DNA of 64,000 nucleotides from Pseudomonas sivasensis (GCF_013778505.1 NZ_JAAOWU010000013.1:124001-188000), one strand, 5' to 3'. Shown: positions 1 through 8,617, counted from the first letter of the stretch. The notes: a model not told the origin generated them from the letters alone. Translations and numbers: made by a program.

Positions 1-453
1 GAACTGGCGGACTCGCGGATTGGTTTGGTGGTGAAGGAAGGCGCGGCGAAACCCGCCATCGGCACCGATGCAGAGCTGAAGGCAGTGCTGAGCAAGGCCA
101 AGTCAGTGGCGTACTCGGACAGTGCCAGCGGTGTGTATGTCGAGAAAGAGCTGTTCAAGAAGCTCGGCATGCCGGCCAAGGGCACGATGATCGAACGTAT
201 TCCGGTGGCTGAACAGGTTGCCAAAGGTGACTACGAAGTGGGTCTGCAGCAGGTCGCCGAATTGTTGCCCGTACCGGGCGTGACCTATGTGGGCAAAATC
301 CCCGAAGACGTGCAGTCCGTTACGCGTTTTGCAGCAGGTATTCCGGTGAACGCCGAACACCCGACCCAAGCCAAGGCGTTGCTGAAGTACCTGGCCTCGC
401 CCGAGGCGCAACCGCTGGTGCAATCCACCGGCCTGGATTCGGTGTCACGCTGA
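1..453 (+). CDS. Substrate-binding protein of an ABC-type (ModA/SBP_bac_11-like) family, 3' part
   Basis: The frame is open from the first base, so the gene begins before the window; 150 codons and the TGA are present. The visible part has the C-terminal lobe pattern of periplasmic molybdate-type binding proteins: a 'YSDSASG' ligand-loop-like segment, then 'AEQVAKGDYEVGLQQVAELL', and a closing 'AKALLKYLASPEAQP' helix, which is typical of ModA relatives. In Pseudomonas many such proteins are stand-alone and not true molybdate binders, so the ligand is not assigned. The gene runs tail-to-tail with the LysR gene; their stops overlap by 9 bp. Family call fairly sure, substrate unknown. Confidence 0.75.
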   Translation, partial: ELADSRIGLVVKEGAAKPAIGTDAELKAVLSKAKSVAYSDSASGVYVEKELFKKLGMPAKGTMIERIPVAEQVAKGDYEVGLQQVAELLPVPGVTYVGKIPEDVQSVTRFAAGIPVNAEHPTQAKALLKYLASPEAQPLVQSTGLDSVSR

Positions 454-1410
454 CCGAAACGGCATCTCCCGCACCAACCGTTCCAACTCCAGCGCCGCGG
501 GCGGCAATGTCCGCCCGCGGCGCTTGATCAAGCCCACATTGCGCATCACCTGCGGCTCCACCAACGGCACGCTTACCAGAACCGGGTGCGCGCACGCCGG
601 CATTGCAATCGAAGGCACCATCGCTACCCCCAACCCCGCCTCCACCAACGCGATCATGGTGGTCACGTGGTGCGTCTCGCAGACACTCGGTTTTTTCACA
701 CGTACGCCGCGCAAGGCCTGGTCAAGCAGGAAGCGGTTGCCCGAAGTTTTGTCCACCGTGATGTAGTCATGCTCAAAGGCTTCGGCCCAGGTCACGCTGT
801 CACGTTCGGCCAACGGGTGATCACGGCGACAGGCGAGTACGTATCGCTCCTGCAGCAGCAATTCGAACTCCACTTCATCGGGCAGGCTGCCGCTGAAACT
901 CACGCCAAAATCCGCCTCGCCATTTTCCACCGCATTGCACACCTCACCGGCACTGGCATCCAGCACCCGCAGGCGAATCTTTGGATACAGCTTGTGGAAT
1001 TCGGAGATCACGTGAGGCATGAAGTAGTACGCAGTCGAAGGCACGCAGGCGATGATGACATCGCCCATGCGCGTGGACGCGACGTTACTGATGCCCATCA
1101 GCGCGATGTCGAGGTCGTCGAGCATGCGCTCGACTTGCGGCAGGAATGCACGGCCCACCATGGTCAGGCTGACCCGTCGGGTGGTGCGCTCGAACAGCTT
1201 TACATCAAGCGCGGATTCAAGTTTTTCGATGCGCCGACTGAGCGCCGGTTGCGAGATACGGATGGCCTCCGCGGCGCCGCGAAAACTGCCCTTGTCTACC
1301 ACAGCGCGGAAGGCTTGGAGGTCGTTGAGGTCGAAGTTGATGATCACGGAGAACGGCCAGTCAATAGCGGGATGGACGGCATTATCGTACGACTGTCGGT
1401 GGGAAGCCAT
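445..1410 (-). CDS. LysR-family transcriptional regulator
   Basis: Up to 321 residues with the standard LysR build: an N-terminal winged helix-turn-helix ('FRGAAEAIRISQPALSRRIE') followed by a periplasmic-binding-protein-like effector domain ('GEADFGVSF', 'MIALVEAGLGVAMVPS'). The first 21 residues before 'VIINFDLNDLQAF' look unlike the family and have no clear ribosome site, so the true start may be the GTG near 1347. It is convergent with the binding-protein gene at the window edge, so that gene is not an obvious divergent target. Regulon and effector cannot be told from the sequence. Confidence 0.85.
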   Translation of the reverse strand: MASHRQSYDNAVHPAIDWPFSVIINFDLNDLQAFRAVVDKGSFRGAAEAIRISQPALSRRIEKLESALDVKLFERTTRRVSLTMVGRAFLPQVERMLDDLDIALMGISNVASTRMGDVIIACVPSTAYYFMPHVISEFHKLYPKIRLRVLDASAGEVCNAVENGEADFGVSFSGSLPDEVEFELLLQERYVLACRRDHPLAERDSVTWAEAFEHDYITVDKTSGNRFLLDQALRGVRVKKPSVCETHHVTTMIALVEAGLGVAMVPSIAMPACAHPVLVSVPLVEPQVMRNVGLIKRRGRTLPPAALELERLVREMPFRSA

Positions 1411-1546
1411 GCATGAGGACCGCCAGAAAAACTGCAGTTGTGGCTTAGCCGGATTCTGAGACCCCCGTCAGTTGCTTCCTGTTTTTTCTGACGTAAAGAC
1501 ACGCTCGCTCTGGTTCCCTAGAATCCCGCGTTCGACTTTATGACTA

Positions 1547-2401
1547 ATGGACCCAGCCATGGCCGAACCGATCGTAAAAAGCACACCACTGACTTGGTAC
1601 GTCGAGCATTTCGCCTTCTTCAGCGGTGCCTTTACCTTTCTCGCTATCGCGGGACTGTTGATATTTATCTACCGACGTTCCGGATCGCTGCTGTTTTTGC
1701 GGGATTGGATATGGCGGTTTTTTGGGGGCAAAACGCGCTTCGAAACAGAACGTTTTGAACGCATGCGCAAGGATTTGCGCGAGCTTGAATATTACCGCTA
1801 CGAATTCAACATCCCTGCCAAAACGCTGCGGGAGGCAGACTTGGCCGAGGATTGGATGTACAGCAATGAATTCGCCCCGCGCGACTTCGGCCGCGTGAAG
1901 CGCTACATAGAGTGGGGCGACTTCACAGCGCTGAATTTCATCACCCGGCGGTTCGCACAATGGCGCATCAACTGTTTTTTTGTACTCGCTTTCGTGCTTT
2001 TGGCAGGTGTAGCCATTGCGGTTCCTCTGATTGAATCGAAGTACCTGATGGTGTCCCTGAAAAACGCCCCAGATGCTCCATCGTTCTATTTATCTGAAGA
2101 TAACGTGAAGTTCGGCATCTGGTCCGACAACGTCCTGATGGTAGAACACTGCCGGTCGTCCGAGTCGCTACAGGCTTTTCTTCTCCCGGGATTACCGGAA
2201 GATAAACTCGACATCATTTGCTCATTCTTCCTCGACAAGAACTACAACAAATACGTACGAGAGGGTTTGAGCGAACAGCGCGGGCTACTGTTCTCGCTGA
2301 TACTCGTGTCGATGGCCTGGATGATTTACCTGGTGATCCTGATCGCGCGAATGGAAGTCGCCCGACGACTCTACAGACAATGGCAGGCCAACCAGTCTTG
2401 A
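1547..2401 (+). CDS. Unassigned three-pass membrane protein
   Basis: 284 residues, not recognised with confidence. Three hydrophobic stretches can be seen: about residues 22-42, 143-164 and 244-266. Between the first two lies a charged cytoplasmic-looking segment rich in Arg, Glu and Tyr; between the last two is a roughly 80-residue loop with two cysteines (in 'VEHCRSSE' and 'DIICSFF') that could form a disulfide if it is periplasmic. A second ATG twelve bases downstream is an equally possible start, because neither has a strong Shine-Dalgarno site. It stands alone ahead of the next gene on the same strand, 68 bp away. Confidence 0.6.
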   Translation: MDPAMAEPIVKSTPLTWYVEHFAFFSGAFTFLAIAGLLIFIYRRSGSLLFLRDWIWRFFGGKTRFETERFERMRKDLRELEYYRYEFNIPAKTLREADLAEDWMYSNEFAPRDFGRVKRYIEWGDFTALNFITRRFAQWRINCFFVLAFVLLAGVAIAVPLIESKYLMVSLKNAPDAPSFYLSEDNVKFGIWSDNVLMVEHCRSSESLQAFLLPGLPEDKLDIICSFFLDKNYNKYVREGLSEQRGLLFSLILVSMAWMIYLVILIARMEVARRLYRQWQANQS

Positions 2402-2469
2402 AAAAGCTGCCTTGAAAAAAGCACTTAGGTGCGTAGTCTGCAATCCGACCGTTTTCGACTGAGAGTTCA

Positions 2470-3360
2470 ATGAGCAAGGCATCCGGCAGAAAAACGCTAC
2501 ACCGAGCGCTGAAAGGAGCTGTATGCCTGGTAGGCCTGCCCTGCCTCGCCGCGCTGGGCTTCTTCACTTGGCAAAACTTCTACCCCGTGAGTACGGCGAG
2601 CGGCTGGACTGTTCAGGTGCTGCACCGCGATGTGCCCAAAGCTGCCTCGCTGATGCCGTTACCGGACGGCGCGTTGATGGTCAGCCAGGAGCTCGACGAC
2701 GCCAAGGGCAGTATCGTGCGCATTCACCTGGACGGGACACGCGAAGTGGTGGTGGGCAAGCTGTCCAAACCCGACGGTATGCTCTCCACCCGTGGCGGCT
2801 GGGTATTCAGCCAGGAAGCACTCGACTCTCCCGTCAGCTTCCTCAAGGACGGTACCGTCACAGAGTTATTCAGGGGCGAAAACGTGCAAGGTCTGTGGGA
2901 CGACGGGGACTACCTCTATGCGATGGAGGACCGTCGCGACGAGGGCCGTCTCCTGCGTTATCGCTGGAGCGACCGGACCTTGAGCGTCGTGCGCAAAGAC
3001 CTCGATGAGGGTGAATCCATCATCCGCTGCACCGATGGCCGCATGCTCTACACGAAGAAGAAAGAAGGCACGGTGCGTGAGCTAGCCGCAGACGGCAGTG
3101 ATCCGGTGGTACTGGCCAAGCTGAACCAGCCGACGTTTTTGATGTGCGATGAGCGCGGGTTATGGATCAATGAAGACGCCACCCACCGCGCGCGGCTGTT
3201 GCTGATCGACAAACAAGGGCACCAGCAGACGATTTTGTCATTCTTGAAAGCGCCACAATCGATCGTGCCGACTGCGCGCGGGACTTATCTGCTGGCCGAG
3301 GGCGGACGTGATCGCGTATTGGAGCTGACCCCGCCCCAACCCGCCGTCGCGCAGGAGTGA
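2470..3360 (+). CDS. Membrane-anchored beta-propeller-like protein
   Basis: 296 residues. A hydrophobic segment at about residues 15-34, after a basic start, should act as an uncleaved signal anchor, putting the rest in the periplasm. The remainder is a series of short beta-strand repeats with Asp/Gly turns ('LPDGALMVSQE', 'KPDGMLSTRGGWVFSQE', 'CTDGRMLYTKK'), as in SMP-30/strictosidine-synthase/NHL-like propellers. No metal-binding set could be assigned, so no enzymatic activity is proposed. It follows the unassigned membrane protein on the same strand and may share its transcript. Confidence 0.6.
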   Translation: MSKASGRKTLHRALKGAVCLVGLPCLAALGFFTWQNFYPVSTASGWTVQVLHRDVPKAASLMPLPDGALMVSQELDDAKGSIVRIHLDGTREVVVGKLSKPDGMLSTRGGWVFSQEALDSPVSFLKDGTVTELFRGENVQGLWDDGDYLYAMEDRRDEGRLLRYRWSDRTLSVVRKDLDEGESIIRCTDGRMLYTKKKEGTVRELAADGSDPVVLAKLNQPTFLMCDERGLWINEDATHRARLLLIDKQGHQQTILSFLKAPQSIVPTARGTYLLAEGGRDRVLELTPPQPAVAQE

Positions 3361-3555
3361 GCGCGCTGCTTACGCAGGTGATGCCATTCAGTGCGAGCGC
3401 CTCGGTGGGCGTCTCTCGGTAAATCAATATACCCGTCTCCCAAAAAACGATGGCGTGTCGACGAAGACCGGCAAACACCCAGGCTTCAATCTTGGAAGGA
3501 GGTATGAACAAAGCTGTGCGGAAGGGTATGTAGGACTTTTATGGCACCAAAAACG

Positions 3556-3592
3556 AAAAAGCCCCGTAGCTTATTCAGCTACGGGGCTTTTT
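3556..3592. terminator. Rho-independent terminator, probably the original one of tRNA-Ser
   Basis: A perfect 15-bp inverted repeat (AAAAAGCCCCGTAGC / GCTACGGGGCTTTTT) around a 7-base loop, with T runs on both strands. It lies just outside the left att copy. Read on the minus strand, this is where tRNA-Ser transcription would have ended before the island was inserted. The rest of 3361-3555 shows no convincing gene. Confidence 0.8.
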
Positions 3593-3599
3593 CTATGTA

Positions 3600-3617
3600 A
3601 TGGCGGAGAGATAGGGA
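3600..3617 (-). repeat. Left attachment-site copy (3' end of tRNA-Ser)
   Basis: The 18 bases atggcggagagataggga are repeated exactly at 17129-17146, where they form the 3' end (acceptor stem and CCA) of an intact tRNA-Ser gene. Such a direct repeat at an integrase-bearing segment is the usual trace of tRNA-targeted site-specific integration. The match ends immediately after these bases. Confidence 0.85.
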
Positions 3618-3676
3618 GTCTCCGACTTCAGACCTACAGCCCATATAGCCCGGTATCTCTTGGCTTCCAGCATCAA

Positions 3677-3700
3677 GAGTGGTCAAATTGAGTGGTCAAA
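3677..3700 (+). repeat. Left copy of terminal 24-bp motif (probable integrase arm sites)
   Basis: Reads gagtggtcaaat followed by tgagtggtcaaa: two tandem copies of GAGTGGTCAAA, 60 bp inside the left att repeat. The partner at 17043-17066 differs at one base and sits 62 bp inside the right att repeat. Their place and pairing fit arm-type binding sites of the island integrase. Confidence 0.6.
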
Positions 3701-3716
3701 ATGGAGACCGATCAGC

Positions 3717-5225
3717 ATGGCTACTCACCTTGTACAGAAACCCGGCGAAAGCACTTGGTATGTTCGCATGGCAGTACCAGCCGACGTTCGTCAAGCCTTT
3801 GGTGGTCGCGCCAAGCTGATCAAGACAACGGGCACCAGCAATAAGGCTGAAGCCATGGACAAGCGGCTTCCGATCCTCGCTCAGTGGAAAGCCGACATCA
3901 AGGCGGCACGAGATTCCAAAGCTGATAGTGGGGATGAGTGGAGACTCGCTCAACACACGGCGGGGCTTGAACTTCAGGCGAAGCTCTCCAGTGCGGTAAC
4001 CCGTATTTATACGCCGCTCCCTCCGAACACCCCTGCGCCCAATCTTTCATGGTTTGAGCGCATACCAGAGATTGTCACAGAACTTCGCAGCGAGGGCCAA
4101 AATGCTTTTGCAGATCGACTCACCGAACACGTAAAAAAGTACGTAGCTGTGATCGAAAACGGCGTTACTGCCGGGGAGGCAATTGACCTTCACAATGAAC
4201 TCTTAACGATCATGAGCGATATAGAAGCGGCGTGTATCGCAGACGAGTACAACCTCTCTGAAATTGAGCAGCAGGAAGCTCAAAAAATTGCTCGTAACCC
4301 GGCAACCTACAAACCAGTTTCACCTATTACGGATCATCGTCTGGAACAGTTCAGAGCGTACCGGGTGAAAGATGGAATTGCGGCCAAGACCATTGACCAG
4401 CAGGAAGCCAAGCTCACAAAGCTGTCTGGTTACCTTCGTGATCAAGGTACATCGCTGACCAGTGCGACCATTGCCGCGTGGTTGGAAACGCTCATCCTAT
4501 CTAGCAAGACCAAAGCTCAATACTTGCTAGCAGGTTCAACGTTCTGGCGGTGGGCAACGAAGAATGATGCGCGTTGGCAAGAGTTGCACCTGGGACTCGA
4601 CAACCCGTTCAAAGGGCAAGAACTTCCCAAGGTGCGTGGTAAAGCCAAGGCAGATGCAGCCCGCAAGGCGTTCGCCCCAGAGCATATTGAATACCTGTAC
4701 GGAGTCGCCCAAGCAGACGGTAACCAGACGTTATGTGACTTGATCATGTTGGGTGCCCACACCGGCTGCCGTATCGAGGAGCTTGCTCAGCTTCGCAAAG
4801 AATCGGTGGTGAAGATTGAAGGTGTTCTGAGCTTCAACATTGACGACAGCAAGACTGTCGCTGGTATCAGGCAAATACCTGTTCACCCTTCCTTGTTGGA
4901 CACGGTAGAACGCCTGATTGCTGATAGTACAAACGGATTCCTCCTACCAAGCTCAGCCGGAAACAAGTACGGGATTCGATCCGATTCCCTTAGCAAGGCA
5001 TTCGGCAGACTGAAAACAGCACAAGGTTTCGGCAAACACCACGTATTCCACAGCGTGCGGTCGATGGTCGTCACCCTGCTACTTCGTAGTGGAGTAACTG
5101 GCCCCACCGTTGCAAACATTGTCGGTCACGAAACTGGATTGGTTACGTTTGACGTTTATGACGAAGGTGCTAGCCCTCGGCAGAAACTAGATGCCCTTTC
5201 CAACCTGTCATTCAACTTCTCATAA
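3717..5225 (+). CDS. Tyrosine integrase of the island (DUF6538 N-terminal type)
   Basis: 502 residues from the ATG at 3717, chosen because GGAG lies 10 bases upstream and the protein then opens with the DUF6538-like segment 'WYVRMAVPADVRQAFGGRAK'; the frame extends 57 bp further up, over the tandem repeat, without a better start. The middle has a SAM-like core-binding domain (about 215-300). The C-terminal catalytic domain shows the tyrosine-recombinase set: Arg in 'HTGCRIEELAQL', a His-x-x-Arg box in 'FHSVRSM', His in 'VGHETG' and the nucleophile Tyr in 'FDVYDEG'. It would recombine the tRNA-Ser 3' end with the element's site. Nothing suggests it is broken. Confidence 0.9.
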   Translation: MATHLVQKPGESTWYVRMAVPADVRQAFGGRAKLIKTTGTSNKAEAMDKRLPILAQWKADIKAARDSKADSGDEWRLAQHTAGLELQAKLSSAVTRIYTPLPPNTPAPNLSWFERIPEIVTELRSEGQNAFADRLTEHVKKYVAVIENGVTAGEAIDLHNELLTIMSDIEAACIADEYNLSEIEQQEAQKIARNPATYKPVSPITDHRLEQFRAYRVKDGIAAKTIDQQEAKLTKLSGYLRDQGTSLTSATIAAWLETLILSSKTKAQYLLAGSTFWRWATKNDARWQELHLGLDNPFKGQELPKVRGKAKADAARKAFAPEHIEYLYGVAQADGNQTLCDLIMLGAHTGCRIEELAQLRKESVVKIEGVLSFNIDDSKTVAGIRQIPVHPSLLDTVERLIADSTNGFLLPSSAGNKYGIRSDSLSKAFGRLKTAQGFGKHHVFHSVRSMVVTLLLRSGVTGPTVANIVGHETGLVTFDVYDEGASPRQKLDALSNLSFNFS

Positions 5226-5386
5226 TCGCAACATATTTCCACAACAAAAATCCTGCCCCACTCACTGGACGCATGCAGACAAACACAGCAAGCGACGACA
5301 TTCAGTGGGGCTACTGCCTATTCACTACAGACATGTAAACTGCTATGTTTAAGCCATAGCCCTTTTGATAATCCGTCAAGGCGGCA

Positions 5387-6823
5387 ATGAGAGCGGAAAA
5401 TCAAATGCAAAATAAACCAAAGATAGTGCTTTTTCTAGGTAAAGCAGATACTGAAGGCGTCACTATTAGATTAAAGGCCGTCGGCGCACTATATAAACGA
5501 AAGATGCTAGAATCTCGCGTAGAAAACTGGGAAAAAATAATAGCGATATTTCATGAGTTCAATGTGTCCTCCGTTATTGTAAAGTTAACAGGTACAACCT
5601 TCAGGATACTGTGCGAAGAGCGATACAGCGAAGTACGAGAAAAGTTATTAACATTGATTGCATCAAAACCAAACTTATTCCTCGGACACGAGTCGCTACT
5701 GGTGGGAGTGGACGAGTACGAGGAATGTTATGAGGAATACAAAGAAGCTCCCGAAGCAGGTCAAGTTGAAGGCATTAATCCTGAGCTAATTGATCCTGAG
5801 CTGGCTGAAGACTATGAGTACGAACTAGATTACATAGACGTTTTTGACCCTCTCCCTACAGAAGTGATCAAAGAGGTTACAGATTTATTTACTAGGCATG
5901 AAATAACTATAATTCCATACAGGAAAAATGTGGAGCTAGTTGTTATCGCCTCCAAATTTGTCGAGCAAAATGACAGCAACTTAATATTCAGAATCTATGT
6001 CCCTTCCGAGAGAATGTGGGCAAATGAAGCGGAGAAGCTATTGCAGCTATTCCGAGAATATTTACACAAAGTTTCCGGTCTAAACGTCCGTCAAGAACAA
6101 CACAGAACGAATCACGGTGTAGTTTATGAATTCTTTGGAGGGGATGGTGTAGAGCCAACAATACTCCCTCAGAAATTCAATGAGTTTTCATCCTTTATGG
6201 AAATGTGCGTCTCCAACCCTGAACACGCACAACTACTATTAGAATCGACACACCTGAACAAAGCCGAAGTATTCAATTTAGTCGAGCGATATAGTCGAGA
6301 GGCAAGAAGACTGCATGTAGATATAAAGCAAGAAAGAGAAAGAAAACTTCTTGCCATCAGACATATTCTAGAAAGTGAACTTTCCGAACATGCCAGAACT
6401 GAGCGCGACTGGGAAATTATTGAAAAAATTATTGATGGAAGCGTACCTGCCGTCACTGGAATATCCTCAGCCCTTTCCATAGATCGCCGTCAGCTCCCAG
6501 AAGCAAATAACAATGTAACTATAAATGTAAACCCCCAGATTATAGGAACAATTAACGGAGTAGTAGCTCAGCAAATACTTGGCGACCAACATCTTGGCAC
6601 GGACGCAAAGCAGTTACTTGAGTTAATCGAACTATACGCTGGAAGCAATAAAACCACACTAGCATCTGCCGTGCATGAACTGAGCGATAAAAGTTCTGCA
6701 CCCGAAGATAAATTATCAGCAAAACACCATTTGAAAGGCTTTCTTTATTCCGCTGCCGGAAAAATCGGAGATGTGGCTTTGGACATAGCCCAGAAGTACA
6801 TCGAAAAGCAGGCAGGTCTGTAA
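5387..6823 (+). CDS. Unassigned 478-residue island protein with C-terminal helical module
   Basis: Not recognised. The AT-rich codon use differs from the chromosomal genes. The N-terminal half (1-240) is mixed alpha/beta, with an acidic Glu/Tyr-rich stretch near residues 108-145. A charged helical, possibly coiled-coil region follows at about 290-350. After a short beta-like segment ('NNVTINVNPQIIGTIN') the last 80 residues form a helical module ending 'DVALDIAQKYIEKQAG'. Tails like this occur on other unassigned bacterial proteins and may be an association domain; that comparison is from memory. No catalytic motif and no membrane segment are visible. Its place next to the integrase is common for accessory cargo. 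Confidence 0.55.
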   Translation: MRAENQMQNKPKIVLFLGKADTEGVTIRLKAVGALYKRKMLESRVENWEKIIAIFHEFNVSSVIVKLTGTTFRILCEERYSEVREKLLTLIASKPNLFLGHESLLVGVDEYEECYEEYKEAPEAGQVEGINPELIDPELAEDYEYELDYIDVFDPLPTEVIKEVTDLFTRHEITIIPYRKNVELVVIASKFVEQNDSNLIFRIYVPSERMWANEAEKLLQLFREYLHKVSGLNVRQEQHRTNHGVVYEFFGGDGVEPTILPQKFNEFSSFMEMCVSNPEHAQLLLESTHLNKAEVFNLVERYSREARRLHVDIKQERERKLLAIRHILESELSEHARTERDWEIIEKIIDGSVPAVTGISSALSIDRRQLPEANNNVTINVNPQIIGTINGVVAQQILGDQHLGTDAKQLLELIELYAGSNKTTLASAVHELSDKSSAPEDKLSAKHHLKGFLYSAAGKIGDVALDIAQKYIEKQAGL

Positions 6824-7054
6824 AGGCAAACGCATTAACCTGTAACGGTGGAGCTATTTACTTTGGTTGCCCTAGATTTGATAACGGGAATTAAAGTTAA
6901 TAGCTCAGCCGGCAAAACACAGCTTTGCTCACAAGTTATAAAACCAATTATTGAGGTATGGGCGGAGCATTTCGTCACTCCAACCCCACCAACACCTAAT
7001 GGCAGGATTTAAACAAGATACAAATAAATAGTGTTCAAAACAACCATTACGGTA

Positions 7055-7078
7055 TTGACAATTATTCTCATTTGTGAG
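7055..7078. promoter_or_regulatory. Promoter-like -35 with a Fur-box-like sequence
   Basis: TTGACA is followed by ATTATTCTCATTTGTGA. Its complement, AAATGAGAATAAT, resembles the iron-regulator Fur recognition pattern. The matching -10 is poor (GAGAAT at 17 bp). Seen by eye only; a chance match is quite possible in AT-rich DNA. Confidence 0.25.
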
Positions 7079-7223
7079 AGAATGTATGTATTGGAGAGAA
7101 CAGATCAGCCGGTCTCTTTCCAGTTGTTTTAGCCAGCAACTGCGGCTCCCTCTAGTGCAACCTTTGCCCATTCCTTCAAGGGTTGTATTGTGGTCTGATC
7201 CTCCAACAATCTCTCTCCTGAAC

Positions 7224-7258
7224 AAAACCCATATTCTTTTAACGAGGTATGGGTTTTT
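7224..7258 (+). terminator. Rho-independent terminator or attenuator ahead of the small-gene run
   Basis: A 10-bp perfect stem (AAAACCCATA / TATGGGTTTT) with a 14-base loop, followed by a T-rich stretch. It lies 56 bp before the start codon of the Cys-rich small gene at 7314, so it may end a short upstream RNA or act as an attenuator. Confidence 0.55.
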
Positions 7259-7313
7259 GTTTGTGCGCACCAAACACAATTAAACACTTCCTAATCATCC
7301 AGAGGTAGATTCT

Positions 7314-7571
7314 ATGACCATTAACACCTGTCGTGCCTGCAATAAGCCATTGCTTAATAGGCGCCCACAAACAAAAACCTGTAACGCAGCCTGTCGTGCG
7401 AAGCACTGGAGGCGATCGAGAGTTAGTATGTTACCAGTACAACTGATGCTCAGTCTTGCCAACCATTCATTCTTTACCAAAGCAGCTGACGCTGCTGGCG
7501 CTTCAATTAATGATCATCTACATGACCGCCTAACTAAAAGCATGGAGTGTTCCAGTGAAAGTGCGACTTAA
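7314..7571 (+). CDS. Small zinc-finger-like protein
   Basis: 85 residues. The first 28 hold a CxxC / CxxxC pair ('CRACNKPLL' and 'KTCNAACRAKHWRR') followed by basic residues, the pattern of a compact treble-clef-like zinc finger that could bind nucleic acid. The rest is helical with no named domain. A GAGG-type site lies just before the ATG. It overlaps the next frame by 17 bp, suggesting coupled translation. No specific role can be given. Confidence 0.55.
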   Translation: MTINTCRACNKPLLNRRPQTKTCNAACRAKHWRRSRVSMLPVQLMLSLANHSFFTKAADAAGASINDHLHDRLTKSMECSSESAT

Positions 7572-7713
7572 CCCCGAAGCAATTCACCAACTAGAATCCA
7601 TAATGGATAGGATGAGCTATAAAAGCCACCAGCACGCACTACAGGTGATGCTGTCGACTATTACCAACAACCTCAGACGTGCTGACGAGAAAACCAGCAA
7701 ACTGAAGCAGTGA
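7555..7713 (+). CDS. Possible 52-residue basic protein, GTG start, overlapping the gene before
   Basis: This frame begins at a GTG inside the end of the preceding gene, with GGAG 8 bases upstream, and runs 52 codons to TGA. The product opens 'VKVRLNPEAIHQLESIMDRM', a short beta strand followed by a helix, like small ribbon-helix-helix repressors, and ends in a Lys-rich tail. The overlap plus the ribosome site support real translation, but the short length leaves doubt. A later ATG at 7603 would leave only 36 residues. Confidence 0.45.
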   Translation: MKVRLNPEAIHQLESIMDRMSYKSHQHALQVMLSTITNNLRRADEKTSKLKQ

Positions 7714-7802
7714 ATACTTAACCCCCCCACCACACAATCAATCCAAAATACTTTCAACCTACACAGTAGAGGATAGAACGTATCACATAGAGGAATTGAA
7801 CA

Positions 7803-8027
7803 ATGAACTACTTAGTAATTCATAAACCTTCTCAGCTAATTCTGAAAGTAATCACCACATCTCAAACACCCACGTCGGATGAGCTTCACATGTTTCATCC
7901 AGCCTCAACCACAGTACTTAACAAATACTACAAGATGGCTGTTAAATCGCGTCGCAACGGCGTGTTGGTAAATGTGGGTGACCTTGCTGCTGTAAGCCCG
8001 AGCTTCCTAGAATCACTTAAACGTTAA
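7803..8027 (+). CDS. Unassigned 74-residue island protein
   Basis: Opens with ATG after AGAGGAATTGAACA, a good ribosome site. The product is small, basic at its C-terminus and predicted soluble; 'KYYKMAVKSRRNGVLVNVGD' is the only segment with a clear beta pattern. It has no family I recognise. It lies in the same-strand run of short genes with small gaps, which suggests common transcription. Confidence 0.5.
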   Translation: MNYLVIHKPSQLILKVITTSQTPTSDELHMFHPASTTVLNKYYKMAVKSRRNGVLVNVGDLAAVSPSFLESLKR

Positions 8028-8190
8028 GCCATTTCATTGGCCCAAACCTGAAAAATATCGCTACTCCTGGTTAGGGTACAGGATACGTGTTTTGCCTACC
8101 CTACAGGCCACGGAAACCGGGTATCCAAAGTACCAAATCAGGCAAACGTCAGATGTTTTCAAAAAAAAAATCAAAAAGGATAAACAACAT

Positions 8191-8379
8191 ATGAATACGC
8201 CACTACTCGAAAGGCACTTGGCGGTGCTTCAAATTAAACATTATCTATCATTGCACCATTCAGCAATTGCAGTTGGCGACAAGGTTGAAGCTCGGAGAAC
8301 CACAGACATCATCGACAAACTGACAGCTGAGTACGGTAGGTCAGCGATCTATGAAGCTCAGGAGACCCAAGATGAGTAG
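8191..8379 (+). CDS. Unassigned 62-residue helical protein
   Basis: The frame is open from 8092, but AAGGA lies 10 bases before the ATG at 8191, so the shorter product is preferred. It is almost wholly alpha-helical: two amphipathic helices around 'VGDKVEARRTTDIIDKLTAE'. The stop overlaps the next start by 8 bp, indicating translational coupling. No function can be named. Confidence 0.5.
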   Translation: MNTPLLERHLAVLQIKHYLSLHHSAIAVGDKVEARRTTDIIDKLTAEYGRSAIYEAQETQDE

Positions 8380-8617
8380 TAGTCTTGACCATTTTAGTCG
8401 GGGACTTTCGAAAGCAGTGGAGCGACGTGCAAAGGCACAGCAACAAGCCAAGCAAATTGTAGAGAAAATTCATGGCGATAGTGATGCGATCATCACCAAG
8501 ACAACCAAAGTCGCCAGTATAAACACTGGCACACTCAGTGCTGATGAAAAACGTTACCGCACATACCTTATCACCAACATGATTAAACTCATTCACAGCA
8601 AAAGGAAATCAATATAA
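8372..8617 (+). CDS. Unassigned 81-residue helical, basic protein
   Basis: The start at 8372 is chosen because GGAG sits 7 bases before it, inside the end of the previous gene. The product has a Lys/Arg/Gln-rich helix in the first half ('KAVERRAKAQQQAKQIVEKI') and a basic C-terminal helix. It could bind nucleic acid or a partner protein, but nothing specific is visible. Its last base is the first base of the next start codon (TAATG). Confidence 0.5.
   Translation: MSSSLDHFSRGLSKAVERRAKAQQQAKQIVEKIHGDSDAIITKTTKVASINTGTLSADEKRYRTYLITNMIKLIHSKRKSI

Larger units (their letters stand above)
6824..7313. other. Gene-free stretch with promoter-like and terminator-like signals
   Basis: 490 bp without a convincing gene. 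It holds a TTGACA hexamer at 7055-7060 inside an AATTATTCTCATTT sequence, then about 160 bp of transcribable leader, then the hairpin at 7224-7257 just before the small-gene run. This could be a small RNA unit or an attenuated leader. Short open frames here look like chance. Confidence 0.35.

Noticed and set aside
586..1416. 276-codon frame opposite the LysR gene
   Set aside because: Antisense of a clear LysR protein.
3455..3691. 78-codon frame across the left island boundary
   Set aside because: It runs through the terminator hairpin and the att repeat, so it cannot be a conserved gene.
6929..7279. 116-codon minus-strand frame
   Set aside because: Crosses the hairpin and promoter-like region; no ribosome site and an unlikely composition.
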